Positions 1 through 10,424 of a stretch of 64,000 bases of DNA are shown piece by piece. The stretch comes from Nelumbo lutea (lineage: Eukaryota > Streptophyta > Magnoliopsida > Proteales > Nelumbonaceae), in assembly GCA_022828595.1 (NCBI GenBank), contig JAKGHH010000008.1, positions 7,553,728-7,617,727 of the forward strand. Reading direction: 5' to 3'. The first letter of the stretch is position 1. Each line of letters starts with the position of its first letter. The notes beneath the pieces were generated by a model. That model searched no databases, was not told the origin of the DNA, and was given only the letters and a program-made list of their open reading frames with translations. The position numbers and the translations under genes are program-made.

Positions 1-103
1 GTACATACTTGGGTACAGAAAGGGGTCATTGTGTTGATACAACGACAGGGATTTTCTTCCCCCAACTCTGGGAGACAGAGTGCTCTAATTCTCAAAAAAG
101 AAA

Positions 104-715
104 GTGACTACCACTCTGCCTTTGCTCTCTCCTCACTTCTCTGACTCAGGTAAATCCCCCAACTTTGTCAATACAGTTTTGGATACTGATGAGCGCTCTG
201 TGTGTCTTGTTCTAGATTCTCTTCCCAACCAAGAGTCGGAAGCCCTTGGTCTGAAAGCCACAATGCGTCTACAAGGAGGGGAAGTGGGTGAGGAAACTTG
301 CAGAGAGACAATAATATGGGAAATCTTAGAAAGCCTTTTGGGTGAAGTGGAAAGGAAGGAATTGCAGAGAGGGAGCCTGGAGGGGACAGAAAGGGCTGTA
401 GTTGGAGGTAATGTGAGAAGGAACAAGAAGTTTCCTAGGAGTGAGGAGGTACATCTTTAGAAAAAGAGGAAACTAATGGGGAAGAGTTAGTTGGAGAATT
501 TGTGAAAAAGTTGGGGTGCAAGCTGAAGAACCCGAATGATCTAAAAGCCTACATGCAAAAAAAAGAGGACAGCAAGTTGAAGTTTAGAAGACCGAGTGAT
601 GTGGAGAGGTTAAAAAAAGATATTGAGGGGGACAAGAAGTTTGAAGTGAAAGGGATTAGAAGAAAAGGGTCTAAATAGATCTTGGAGGAGTTAGGGTTAA
701 GGCCAATAGTTTTCG
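104..715 (+). pseudogene. LINE ORF1 C-terminal remnant
   Basis: This lysine- and glutamate-rich stretch directly precedes the endonuclease ORF of the LINE. An open frame runs 104-460. A second frame from about 470 reads a highly charged segment (many KK, EE and RR pairs) up to a stop near 676. The position and charge fit the C-terminal part of a LINE ORF1 nucleic-acid-binding protein, but I see no zinc knuckle or other diagnostic motif, so the call rests mainly on its place just upstream of ORF2. The frame breaks make it non-functional. Confidence 0.5.
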
Positions 716-1430
716 ATGAGAATCCTAAGTTGGAATGTGAGGGGGTTGGGCAGCATTAGGAAGAGAGCAACAATTAAAGAGGTAATTAAGAAGTTTAATC
801 CGGATGTGGTAATGATTCAGCAGTCCAAAAGAATGGATTTTGATTGCAAATGGGCAAGGAATGTGTGGAGTTCTAGGGGTATAAAGTGGGTGGTTGCTCT
901 TTCGTGGGGTTCCTCAAGAGGGATTGTGACCTTGTGGAAAGAAGAGATACTCTTAGGTGTGGAGGAGCTAATTGGAGATCATTTTGTCTCCCTAAAGTTC
1001 AGATAGGTGGACGATGGATATGAATGGGTACTAACAAATGTGTATGGTCCCAATGACTATAGGCAGAGGGAGAAATTATGGGAAGAATTGAGTGACATTA
1101 GAGGCCTCTGGGATGGACCTTTGGTGTGTGGGAGGGGATTTTAATGTAGTGAGATTTACGGAGGAAACCAACAACCCCAGACAGAGAGTGACAACAAGTA
1201 TGAGGAAGTTCAACCAATTTGTGGACTCTTTTGAACTCAAAGAACTTCCTCTCCTAAATAATAACTTCACTTGGTCCAACCTTCAATCAAGGCCAATTTG
1301 CTCTAAGTTGGACAGATTTTTGTTCTCAACAGATTGGGAGGAACGTTGGGGCAATATTACTTCTAGGGCTCTCCCTAGACTTACTTCAGACCACTGGCCT
1401 ATAGTGTTGGTCAAGGAGGAAATAAGAGGA
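716..1430 (+). pseudogene. LINE endonuclease (EEP/APE-like) domain, broken
   Basis: The start reads MRILSWNVRGLGS, the standard opening of plant LINE ORF2 endonucleases, where the Asn is an active-site residue. Later come GGDFN near 1135, a LDRFL motif near 1310 and TSDHWPI near 1385, the usual catalytic Asp/Asn and Ser-Asp-His signature. A TAG stop falls at 1004-1006, with recognisable sequence continuing in the same frame, and a frame change lies near 1130 in a G-rich run just before GGDFN. At the catalytic Glu position (usually I-Q-E-x-K) this copy reads IQQSK, so the acidic residue is lost. The domain is dead by several independent changes. Confidence 0.9.
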
Positions 1431-1727
1431 GTAGGGCCTACCCCTTTCAAGTTTGAAAATATGTGGTTGACTCATCCGGGTTTCATTGAGAAGATCAGAG
1501 AGTGGTGGGAGCAAGCTAATCCGGTAGTTGATTGGGAGGGAATGAGGTTCCACAAGAAACTCCAATACTTAAAATCACAATTAAAGGAGTGGAATAGGTT
1601 GGAGTTTGGAAGATTAGAAAAGAGAAAACAAGTTCTAGTGGAGCAAATCGAGGATTTGGACCTGAAGGAAGAGAGAGGCCCCTTTGGAGAGGAAGAAAGG
1701 AAGTTGAAATGGGTTTTGAGGAAGTAG

Positions 1728-3221
1728 ATGGAGGACATCTTGGTTAAGGAGGAAATCAGTTGGAGGCAAAAATCCAGGTGTAAGTGGCTAAAGGAGGGAG
1801 ACAAAAACACAAGGTTTTTCCATTCAGTGGAAAATGGAAGGAGAAAGAAGAATTTCATCTCTAATTCGGAAGTTGATGGAGTAGTTTTGTCCCACCCGGC
1901 TGAAATTGCAAAGGCTCTAGTAAACCACTTCAAATTTATTTTTAGAAGGCCTATGAATGAGAGAGTGTGGTTGGAGGGTTTGGATAGGTCGACTCTAAGT
2001 GCAAAGAAGAGAGAGTGGTTAGAAAAAATGTTTGATATGGAGGAGGTAAAGGAAGTAGTATTCTCTATGGATAGGACAAAAGCTTTGGGTCCAAATGGGT
2101 TCACAATGGCCTTTTATCAGGATTGTTGGGATATTTTGGAGAATGATCTTAGTTTGGTTTTTGAGGAGTTCCACAGGAGGGGTGTAATAAACCCGGGCTT
2201 GAACTCAACTTTCATTGCCTTAGTCCCAAAGAAGAAAGATGCTTCTCAACCTAAGGATTTTAGACCTATTAGTCTGGTGACTAGCTTGTACAAAATCATT
2301 GCAAAGGTGTTGTCTCTCAGGATAAAGAAGGTGTTCCCCTCTATTATTGCACCCAACCAAGGTGCTTTTGTGGCGGGAAGACAGATCACCGATCAGATTT
2401 TCATTGCAAATGAGAGCTTGGAGAGCTTTAGGAAGTCAAAGAAGAAGGGAGCGGTTTGCAAATTGGATTTGGAGAAGGCTTTTGACTTGGTTGATTGGTC
2501 TTTCTTGATGGAGGTGTTAAGGAGTTTTGGTTTTGGTGACAAGTGGTGTAAGTGGATCTGGGGTTGTGTTAGGACTTGCCATTATTCTATTCTGGTGAAC
2601 GGGACTGTGGTTGACTTCTTTCCTGCATTGAGAGGTCTAAGACAAGGAGATCCTCTTTCCCCTTTTCTTTTCACCCTGATTGTTGATGTGCTTGGGCAAT
2701 TGATCCATAGAGCAGACTCAAGGAATCTAATAAGAGGGTGGAGAGTAGGAAGGGAAGAGGTTCCCTTAACTCTTCTACAGTTTGCAGATGATACTATCCT
2801 TTTCTGTGAAGGAGGGAACTTCAATTGGATCTGGAATCTAAAGTTGACAATACAACTTGTTGAGCAGATATCTAACCTCAAGGTAAACTTTGATAAGAGT
2901 TGTGTGGCAGGAGTGAATGTGAACGAAAGAGACCTAAGGGATTTTATAGGTGAGCTAGGTTGTGCAATTACGGGCTGGCCCCAGACATATTTGGGCCTCC
3001 CTTTAGGAGATAATCCTAAGAGTGTTAGCTTTTGGGCTCCGGTAGTGGAGAGGTTTGAGAAGAGGTTAGCGGCCTGGAAGAGAAATTATCTTTCTTTAGG
3101 TGGAAGAGTCTCTCTCATTAGGTCTACCCTAGCTAACTTACCTGTCTACCATCTATCAGTGTTTAAGATCCCCTCAAAGGTGTCAAATCTTTTGGAAAAA
3201 TTAATAAGGAACTTTCTCTAG
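1728..3221 (+). pseudogene. LINE reverse transcriptase domain, longest intact piece
   Basis: A 497-codon open stretch that continues in frame from the endonuclease linker through a TAG at 1725-1727. RT blocks appear in order: FRPISLVTSLYKI near 2260, GAFVAGRQI near 2360, the block-A motif KLDLEKAFD near 2460, GLRQGDPLSPFLF near 2640, the catalytic FADDTILF near 2785 and the YLGLPLG thumb motif near 2990. The aspartates of block A and of FADD are present. The stretch ends at TAG 3219-3221, where related elements have an aromatic residue, and the same frame then continues, so this looks like a point nonsense change in a once longer ORF2. Confidence 0.93.
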
Positions 3222-4825
3222 GAGCCTGGAGAGGAGAAGAGAGATCATAGGGTGAGTTGGGAGGTGGTCTCTAGGTGTAAAAAACTAGGAGGTCTTGGGA
3301 TTGGTAATTTCAAGAAAAGGAATATGGCTCTACTGGGGAAGTGGTTGTGGAGGTTCTCTTTGGAATGGGATAAATTTTGGACTAAGATTGTGGCTAGCAT
3401 TCATGGGCTAGAAGACAATGGCTGGGATCCTGGAATCTTGGCAAGGGCTTCAGTTGCTTCTCCTTGGAAATCCATCCATAATTTGCTTCCAGTTTTCTCC
3501 CCTTGGATCAGGTATGGTCTAAATTCTGGTAACCGAATAATTTTCTGGGAACAACTTTGGGTCGGGGATTCTCCTCTGAAAGACCAGTTTCCTTCATTGT
3601 ATGCTCTTTCAAACTTGAAAAATGAACCCATATCTTCTTTCTTGGTCCCTTCAGCCTCCACTTCTGACTTTGGATGGAACCTTGGCTTGCGTAGGGCAAT
3701 TAGGGATACAGATTTGGATAGCTTGGTAGCTTTGCTAGCCTCCCTTGAGGGTGTCTTCCTAAACCTTGCTAAGGAAGACACCAGATTTTGGACTCTTTCT
3801 TGCTCTGGTACCTTTTCTTGTGCTTCATTCTTTGAAACCTTAACTCAGCCTCCTATTCTCTTGGGGTTGTCTTTTCTGGTTAAGGAAATTTGGAGTAGGC
3901 CTATTCCTCCTTGGGTTGGTTTTTTTTGTTGGGAAATTTTCCTGGAAAGAATCAACACTTTAGACTTACTTCAGAGAAAGAGACCCAACTATTGTCTACT
4001 TCCTAATAGATGTGCTCTTTGTAAAGCTGATGGGGAATCTGGCTACCACCTCATGGTCTCTTATAAGGTTGCTAAAACTGTTTGGGAGTGGGTTTTCTCC
4101 CGTTTTGGGCATTCTTGGTATCCTCCAGAGACTGTCCAAGGTTTGTTTTCTCCTTCTTTTTTCAGTTGGCCTAAGAAGCGAGGGAAGACTATGTGGAGGT
4201 GTATTAGGGCAGCGTAACTCACGCATTTTTTCTGACAAGAACATTGGAAGATTTGTTAGATCGAATCCTTTTAAGAGCTGTCCACTGGCTAAAATCTTTG
4301 GAGTTGTTTTCAGATTTTCCTATGGATGACTTGCTAAGAAACTGGAAAGAGATTGCTTCCACTGCTAGATGCAAGAGGACTCTTTGTCCGTTCTGGTCCC
4401 CTCCCCCCTCGGGCTTTATAAAGCTGAATTTTGATGGCAGCAGCGTAAGGAATCTAGGGCCCTCTAGGATTGAAGGAGTCTTTAGGAATGAGGAAGGGAT
4501 TGCTACTGCTTTATTCTCTGGCCCTATTGGAGATGGTGACTCTCTTAGGGCTGAGATCCTTGCAGCGCTTGAAGGTATTTGAAGAGCAAAGAAATTAAAT
4601 ATTAGCCGCTTGATTTTGGAAGGTGATTCGAAGGTGGTGGTTAGTTGGTTGAAGACAGAGGACAGTGGTTTGTGGAACTTTAACAATGAAAAAAAACAGT
4701 TCTTATGGCTGGGTAGGGACAATGAGATTCAGTACAACTGGGTGAAAAGGAGTGCCAACTCATTTGCGGATGGGTTGGCCAAACAAGGAGTGAATAGGGA
4801 GGCTTTCTTTTGGGCTAGTTTTTAA
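3222..4825 (+). pseudogene. LINE zinc-knuckle and RNase H region, broken
   Basis: This continues ORF2 in the RT frame from 3222 to 4217 with the plant LINE signatures RDHRVSWEVV, GLGIGNF and WLWRF and a zinc-binding segment CALCKADGE followed by HLMVSYKVA, where the last expected Cys reads Tyr. Frame changes near 4205 and 4240 lead to an RNase H domain at about 4410-4825. Its acidic residues are visible: NFDGSS, LRAEILAALEG, LEGDSKVVV and FADGLAKQG. A TGA at 4580-4582 interrupts this domain in frame. The product would have removed RNA from the RNA-cDNA hybrid during target-primed reverse transcription. Confidence 0.88.
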
Positions 4826-4952
4826 TATTTTTCTTTGCATTCCCTGTGTTTTTTGTTTTTGGGGAGCTAAGTTATTTCATCTCTCCCTTTGTATACTTAT
4901 TCCCTCTCTTCTCTTAATTTAATGAAGATGATGTTACTGATAAAAAAAAAAA
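4826..4952 (+). other. LINE 3' UTR and poly(A) tail
   Basis: A short pyrimidine-rich 3' untranslated region follows the RNase H stop and ends in an 11-A run at 4942-4952. This marks the 3' end of the retrotransposon. The 33 bp from here to the next RadA exon must supply the branch point and acceptor of that intron. Confidence 0.85.
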
Positions 4953-4985
4953 GAAGCTGATTAATTTGGAATTCTGACACTGTAG

Positions 4986-7732
4986 GTTCTTATGAAGCAA
5001 GCAGGACTAAAACTCCAAGACAATGTAAGTCCATCTTTCCTTGTTTCCTCCCTTGGCCTTTATTTCTATTAGTAATGCAGGATGGCTAAAGAGGATTGGT
5101 AGACATTTCCATCATAAGTTGGGATAATAGCTTCTCGTTGTTAGTCAATAGGTTTTTGCCAACTTTATGCTTTGTGAAATTTATTTTTCTAGTTTCAACA
5201 TAGGAAATTCTTTCAAGTGATGGAATTATATAGTATTCATATCTCTTGATATGGTTTAGTAATTTAGTTCATTGTCTGCTAAGATGTTTACATGTCTTAT
5301 CATGATTGTAGTGATATAAGTTGTATGCATGTTCGATTTTAATTTGGTTTTTTTTCTTTTCTTTTTTGTCTCTTTTGCAGGCCATCTTCTTAAATGTTGT
5401 TAGTGGGGTAAAGTTGACAGAGACAGCTGGGGATCTTGCAGTGGCAGTTGCAATTTGCAGCAGGTATGCATTATGTTATTTGGTGTGTTCTCATCTATCA
5501 CTGTCAGGTGACTTAATTGTTATAACAGGTTCAATGTGGACATTTAGTTAATAATCTCAGATGAAGATGTTCTGTATGGTTCTAAGAAGTTGTAAATGTT
5601 GTTTTTCTCTTTATTATGTAGTTTTTTAAGTATTACCTATACGTCTTCATATTCCCTTATTCCAATGCTGACCTAATGCCTGTGGATATTCTCTTAAGCA
5701 TAAGCAAATTGGTGCTTAGTACCTTTTTTTGTACAGTCCTTTTTTTTTATTCTTTTCCCATCCTTGCATAGGATGATGTAGTTCTTGCTATTTTAGTTAG
5801 TGGGTTAAGTTCTCTGTCAATGGATACTCATGTTTCCATGTTGCGTTCCTTCAGTTTCTTGGAGTTCCCCATTCCGAATAATATTGCATTCATTGGAGAG
5901 ATTGGCCTTGGTGGTGAACTTCGCCTGGTATGCATACATTTACCATGCCATTTCTGTTAATATTGTTTTCTTGTTACAAGAGCAATGCACAGAGAAATTC
6001 TAGTAGCTTTTGAAGATAAATACTTGCTAAAGTAAGATGAAATTATTCTCCTTTTCAAGGGCCACAAATTTTAATTCTATCATAGTTAATAGTTTAATTT
6101 ATAGAAAAAAAGAAACACAAGTGGAGATTATGTTACATTTCTTGAGAGGTTAAGGGCTTTGTTGATTTTGGAACATACTTTTGGTGCTGTGTCATAATGT
6201 AGTAGTGTTCTGGGGCTATGGAGTGCCTGATGCTGACACAAGCCATTAATCTCTAAGGGTCCAAATGGAGTTTCGTTTGCTAGTTTGTGATCATATAGGA
6301 GAGACATAAGGGCCTTCTGTGCAACCAGACTCCAGTTTTTAGAGAACTTAATGGCTGGCCAGTTTCTTAAATCCCTTTGCCCAAAGGAAATGAAAGAAAG
6401 ACACCACATTTCAGACACATTGTACCAACTGATGGTGGCTCTGTTGGTAGGATCTCTGACTCATCAGAGTATAGACCTGGGATCAAATCCCACTGCCACC
6501 AGGGTTGGGGGAGGGGGATGGGCTACCACTGTTGTGTAGCCCATGAAGCGTTATCACCAAATACCAAAAAAAAAAAAGAGAAACATTGTGTGGAGCTAGT
6601 ATCCTTTTTAACACCTTGTGTGTGGTAATGAGAACTAGAATCGCCCAGTATTAGCATACCTCGCTTGTCCCTCTTGTTGTAACTACAATTTTCAACCCGA
6701 TTGCTGTACAGCCTACAATCATGCTTTCTATCCTTAGAATTGGATGGCATTCTCTATCTTTAGTATGTGGTAATATGCAACAGATGCACATATACACACA
6801 ACAAGATGTATACACACATTGACATGCTAGATACACAAACCAAGTGACTCTTGATGTGGTGCAACTAACATAGTTTTCAAGGTGCTAAGGTGAGGCTAGG
6901 CAACAGGTTCCATGGCCTAGGTGACTTTTTTTTTTTTTTGAATAAAAAACATGAATCCTAGGGTAATGCCCCAAATTCCATAGCAACCAGCAGCCATCAT
7001 TCACTTGTAATTATCTATAACCTGCATAAAAAAAGTATACAGTTTCATACTTAAACTTAGAGAATCAACATATTTATGAGAAAAAGAAGAAAAGAAATTC
7101 ATAAAATATAGGGGTGAGCCCTTATTTTTGTTCAAGACAGCATGCATCATGCAGATTGAATCCAAACAAATTAGAAAATAATAAAAAGAAATTATATGTA
7201 AATCTACAAAATGAATAATTTAGTTTAATAATTGTTTTACTATTTCATAGCATCATGCACAAAATAGCTAGGTGCTTAAGTGAGGGAACCCTCCATGAGT
7301 GCCTTGTTGCCTAGGCGTTGCATTGATAACTATGGCCACTAACCTTTCCACATCAGTCAGAACAGGAAACAGCTTACATGGGCTACCATCAAGAACAGGA
7401 ACATGTATATATTCACCTATAGGATTCGCCATCAAGTATCAAAACTTCTATTGCATCTTCAATGGCCGTTGCCTTTTCTATTAGATTCTTAAGAACGTGA
7501 CTTTTTTAGTATTCTCACTTGTACTTACGGTCTCTATTCTCTTCACTCTTCTGAACCCTTAAAGGTGCCCAGAATAGAGAAGAGGGTGCATGCTGCAGCA
7601 AAATTGGGATACAAGAAATGTGTTGTCCCAAAATCAGCGGAGAAGCCTCTTGCTGCCCTTGAGTTGGATGGGATGTCAATTTTGGGCTGTAGGAATATGA
7701 AAGAGGTAATCAACACTGTATTTAAGGCCTAA
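4986..7732 (+). CDS. RadA/Sms-like DNA repair protein, C-terminal exons (5' part outside window)
   Basis: Four exons join in frame: 4986-5024, 5381-5463, 5855-5927 and 7565-7732 (stop TAA 7730-7732). All introns are GT-AG. Together they encode the last 120 residues of a RadA/Sms homologue. The Lon-protease-like C-terminal domain is recognised by NVVSGVKLTETAGDLAVA, FIGEIGLGGELRLV and PRIEKRVHAAAKLGY, close to bacterial RadA, followed by CVVPKSAEKPL. In bacteria RadA is a RecA-like ATPase that drives branch migration during recombination; plant versions are generally predicted to act in organelles. The zinc finger and ATPase core would be coded left of the window. The preceding intron carries the LINE; the last intron (5928-7564) carries a SINE and a hAT-like element. 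Splicing is inferred from sequence only. Confidence 0.9.
6424..6582 (+). mobile_element. tRNA-derived SINE in the last RadA intron
   Basis: The body begins with a tRNA-like segment: an A-box-like stretch TGGCTCTGTTGG near 6436 and a B box GGATCAAATCC at 6479-6490, at tRNA-like spacing. A short tRNA-unrelated part follows, and a 12-A tail lies at 6566-6577. The sequence ACATTGT flanks both sides (6417-6423 and 6583-6589) and is a likely short target-site duplication. Orientation matches the host gene. It was mobilised in trans by a LINE and codes for nothing. Confidence 0.75.
6869..7334. mobile_element. Non-autonomous hAT-like element in the RadA intron
   Basis: Imperfect terminal inverted repeats: the left end reads CATAGTTTTCAAGGTGC and the right end, reverse complemented, CATAGTTATCAATGCAACGC. 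The flanking 8-mers GCAACTAA (6861-6868) and GCCACTAA (7335-7342) match at 7 of 8 positions, as expected for a slightly worn 8-bp hAT target-site duplication. The 466-bp body is AT-rich and has no ORF, so it is a MITE-like deletion derivative. Confidence 0.72.
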
Positions 7733-8461
7733 GGAAATTAGTTGTAAACAAATTTGTTCTCTTCTACAAGATACAGTTTGAAGTCAAATTATATGGCATG
7801 CTTGTTGAATTGATTCTATATTCTGGATGGAATCTCTTGTCACCCACTTTTCTATCAGAAAACAAGAGTTTTACAACTTTTAGATACCTCGCCCAACAGA
7901 CATTGTAGGACCCATGAAATAGACACTTCAAAATTAGCTAGGTATCCCACCTTGTCTGTAGAGAGAAGTATCAAATAGTTGCATAAATTTGCTGTTTACT
8001 GCCTCGCATCTACAACTATTTTATGAAGATCAAAGATACCATCATCTTACTTTGTAGGTGCATCTGTCAAACGAAAAATCTTGATCTATAGATTGATAAA
8101 TATGGAAGCAAGGTTTTAAAAACCGGACTAGACACAGAGCCGTTCTGAGGACCGGTCCTGGGTTGAAAGGTCGGATCATCCGGTTTGAATGGACAGTTAC
8201 TACTAGATAGACAATCGTTCGATGCGAGTATACTACTGGGGCCAAAGAGTCGTGAAACTAGAGACCATCCTCAACTACTAGCTAGAAGATGAGCAATTTC
8301 ATTATCATGTCTCCGTACCCAAACGATCTTCTCAATAAAGCTTTGTTCCAAACAATGTCCTGAATCTACCCAAACATCTGAAGGGATTTCCATGGTGTCT
8401 GCTAGATATCGCAAACAGGAAGTACGTACAATTGGTCAGAATACAAATATTCTTCAAGTTG

Positions 8462-8519
8462 GTATGCTTTGCCAAATGCCAATTTAATTCGTATGCTTTG
8501 CCAAATGGCAACTTAATTC
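8462..8519. repeat. 29-bp tandem repeat, two units
   Basis: Unit 1 (8462-8490) and unit 2 (8491-8519) both start GTATGCTTTGCCAAATG and differ at two positions. The array is non-coding and lies between the RadA and PFK genes. Confidence 0.9.
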
Positions 8520-9427
8520 GTTGAAGAGCTGCATGCGATTCCTAAAATAAAGCCGACCGTCAGATACCAAAACTTTGATTGTGTTGCCAAAAAGAACCCC
8601 TGCTCATCATATATAACAGGCTCCATATGTGCATGGCCCTGATTGACAGGATGTCACGACTCAATTGAGAATGTGTAATTTATCATTCATTTTTTGGCCC
8701 GGGGGTATGGGCAGGGGGGAGGAGGTAGGAAAATGTTGAATTACATTTCTATTGTGTTCGAGGGGAAGGAAAACATTCGGCAGATTTTCTAGTAAATTTG
8801 GGACATAAACAAAGACAAGAACCTAGAGCAAGACAAATTAAGTCTTGAACTTCTGATCTCTTCTGATATTTGGAGCAGGACTACACCCGGATAACTGCTT
8901 TTACAGTGTGAACAAGTGTAGAGAAAATACATCATTGACGCAGTCAAGGTTCAAAAGTATTGGTATTGAAAAAGGTATTGGCAAAACAGTTTTAGCCTTT
9001 AGGATGAATATGGGGATATGTTCAGGTGAAACACATGAATATGGAGTGATTAGCAAAACTCGCATAGATCCCAATGACACTAATATCTAAAACTCATACG
9101 ACTATATCTGAGCTATGTATACATAAATACATAATTCAATAGTTTATATAAAGTAATTTAAAAAAATAAAAGAGAATTTTCACTAAACATTGCTTATAGA
9201 CTTTTTAAGTAATCAAATTCACAAAGCCAAAAGTAGCAATGTGAAAGCCCAATATGCTAGATAATCGCAATACAAATTCAATCTGGAACCTGGTCGTATC
9301 CAATCCATAGGCCATAGGCCCTGCTGTCGTCAGGCGAATCAAATCCCTGTGATTGTTGTCCTTAAGGTCTACATTCTACGTCAGGCGTAAACATTCCTCT
9401 ATTTGAGAAAATAGTTCTCAGGAATTT

Positions 9428-9668
9428 GGAACCAAAATTTGAATGATCCATTGAATGGTTGTATGAAATCAGAATTCCATTCCCATTTCTGGTAGAAGGA
9501 CATTCTTTTATTTGAGGAAATGACCATTCCTTCCCCTCCCTTGGGAATGAGAATCCATTTCAACTGATTTTAATTGTGATTCTAATTCTCGTCTGAATCA
9601 AACAAGCAGAAGAAATAAACCATTCTTATTCTGATTCTGATTTTGACTGTAAACCAAACGGAGCCTAA
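9428..9668. mobile_element. MITE-like repeat, family shared with 25041-25295
   Basis: The body matches a second stretch near 25.05-25.29 kb: both carry an ATTCCATT/ATGATATT-rich left half, a middle with AGGGAATGA or GAGGAAATGA, then ATTTTAATT followed by TCTGAATC or TCTGAACC, and end in ATTCTGATTCTGATT. The right end CCAAACGGAGCC resembles Tourist-type ends. Boundaries are approximate because the left end is eroded. Confidence 0.5.
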
Positions 9669-10424
9669 TATTATTAGTGGACGGTTTTGATCCCCAAGAG
9701 TGATACAAGGATATTACTACTAAATTGAGTGTTGTTTTTATTATGAAAAAGTTGTAACCAATTTTATTAAGGCCCTGTTTGATGATTAAGTAATTGTTAA
9801 AAAAAATACTTGTTGCACAAACGCTTTTTAGAAATACTTATTTTAACAACTTAAGACCATTTGATGACCAATTTACCAAATCACTTATTATGTTTTTAAA
9901 CGCTTGTTGGGATAGGAATATTTGATAACTACCACAAATGACAATTTGATCCTTCACTTCACTCATACATATATACAAGTCCAAAGGAAGGTACTAGTGC
10001 CGCTATGGGCATGAACCCATGGAAGGAATGGTGAGATTACTATGGGCACCACTTTTCCCAAGAGTTGCATACATAGAAAAAATTTGCAATACAAAAAAGG
10101 AACGTGGAATAATTACTTAGAGTTTGGAAGTGGGATGGTCAAGAATGACAATCCCTCACCATAATACAGATACAGCATGACCACCACCAATAATACGACT
10201 CGAGACCTTCATTCAAGTTGGATAATAAATAAGCAATCTTTAGATGGAAGAATGCATGTATACAAAGTACAACTGCCTTCAGCGTACACAGCAAAATTAA
10301 TCAAAACTGACCCAATAACCAGTCGAGAATTGTATATGTATGGGTGGGGTGGGAATAAATAGAAACTCTCAATTACCTAATGCCTACTCAGAAAAACCAA
10401 AAGGCTAACCAACCGGAAAGGTCC

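Larger units (their letters stand above)
1..4952 (+). mobile_element. L1-type LINE retrotransposon, inactive, 5' end outside the window
   Basis: A degenerate non-LTR retrotransposon in the sense direction of the RadA gene that hosts it. In order it shows an ORF1 tail, an apurinic-type endonuclease, a reverse transcriptase, a zinc-knuckle region, an RNase H domain, a short 3' UTR and an 11-A tail at 4942-4952. No long terminal repeats are seen. In-frame stops at 1004, 1725, 3219 and 4580, and frame changes near 1130, 4205 and 4240, show it cannot make a full ORF2 protein. It ends 33 bp before a RadA exon, so it is an intronic insertion. Its 5' end and target-site duplication cannot be judged because the left boundary is not in the window. 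Confidence 0.93.
7733..10424. other. Intergenic region between convergent RadA and PFK 3' ends
   Basis: No gene is recognised here. The region holds the RadA 3' flank, a piece of sequence with a hAT-like end (GGTTTTAAAAACCGG near 8113), a 29-bp tandem repeat at 8462-8519, a diverged MITE-like stretch at 9428-9666 and scattered AT-rich tracts. ORFs over 60 codons here have no recognisable domain and look random. Confidence 0.6.

Noticed and set aside
1472..2104. A 210-codon open frame on the minus strand
   Set aside because: It lies antisense to the LINE endonuclease-RT region, whose plus-strand motifs are unmistakable; the minus frame has no domain and is a shadow.
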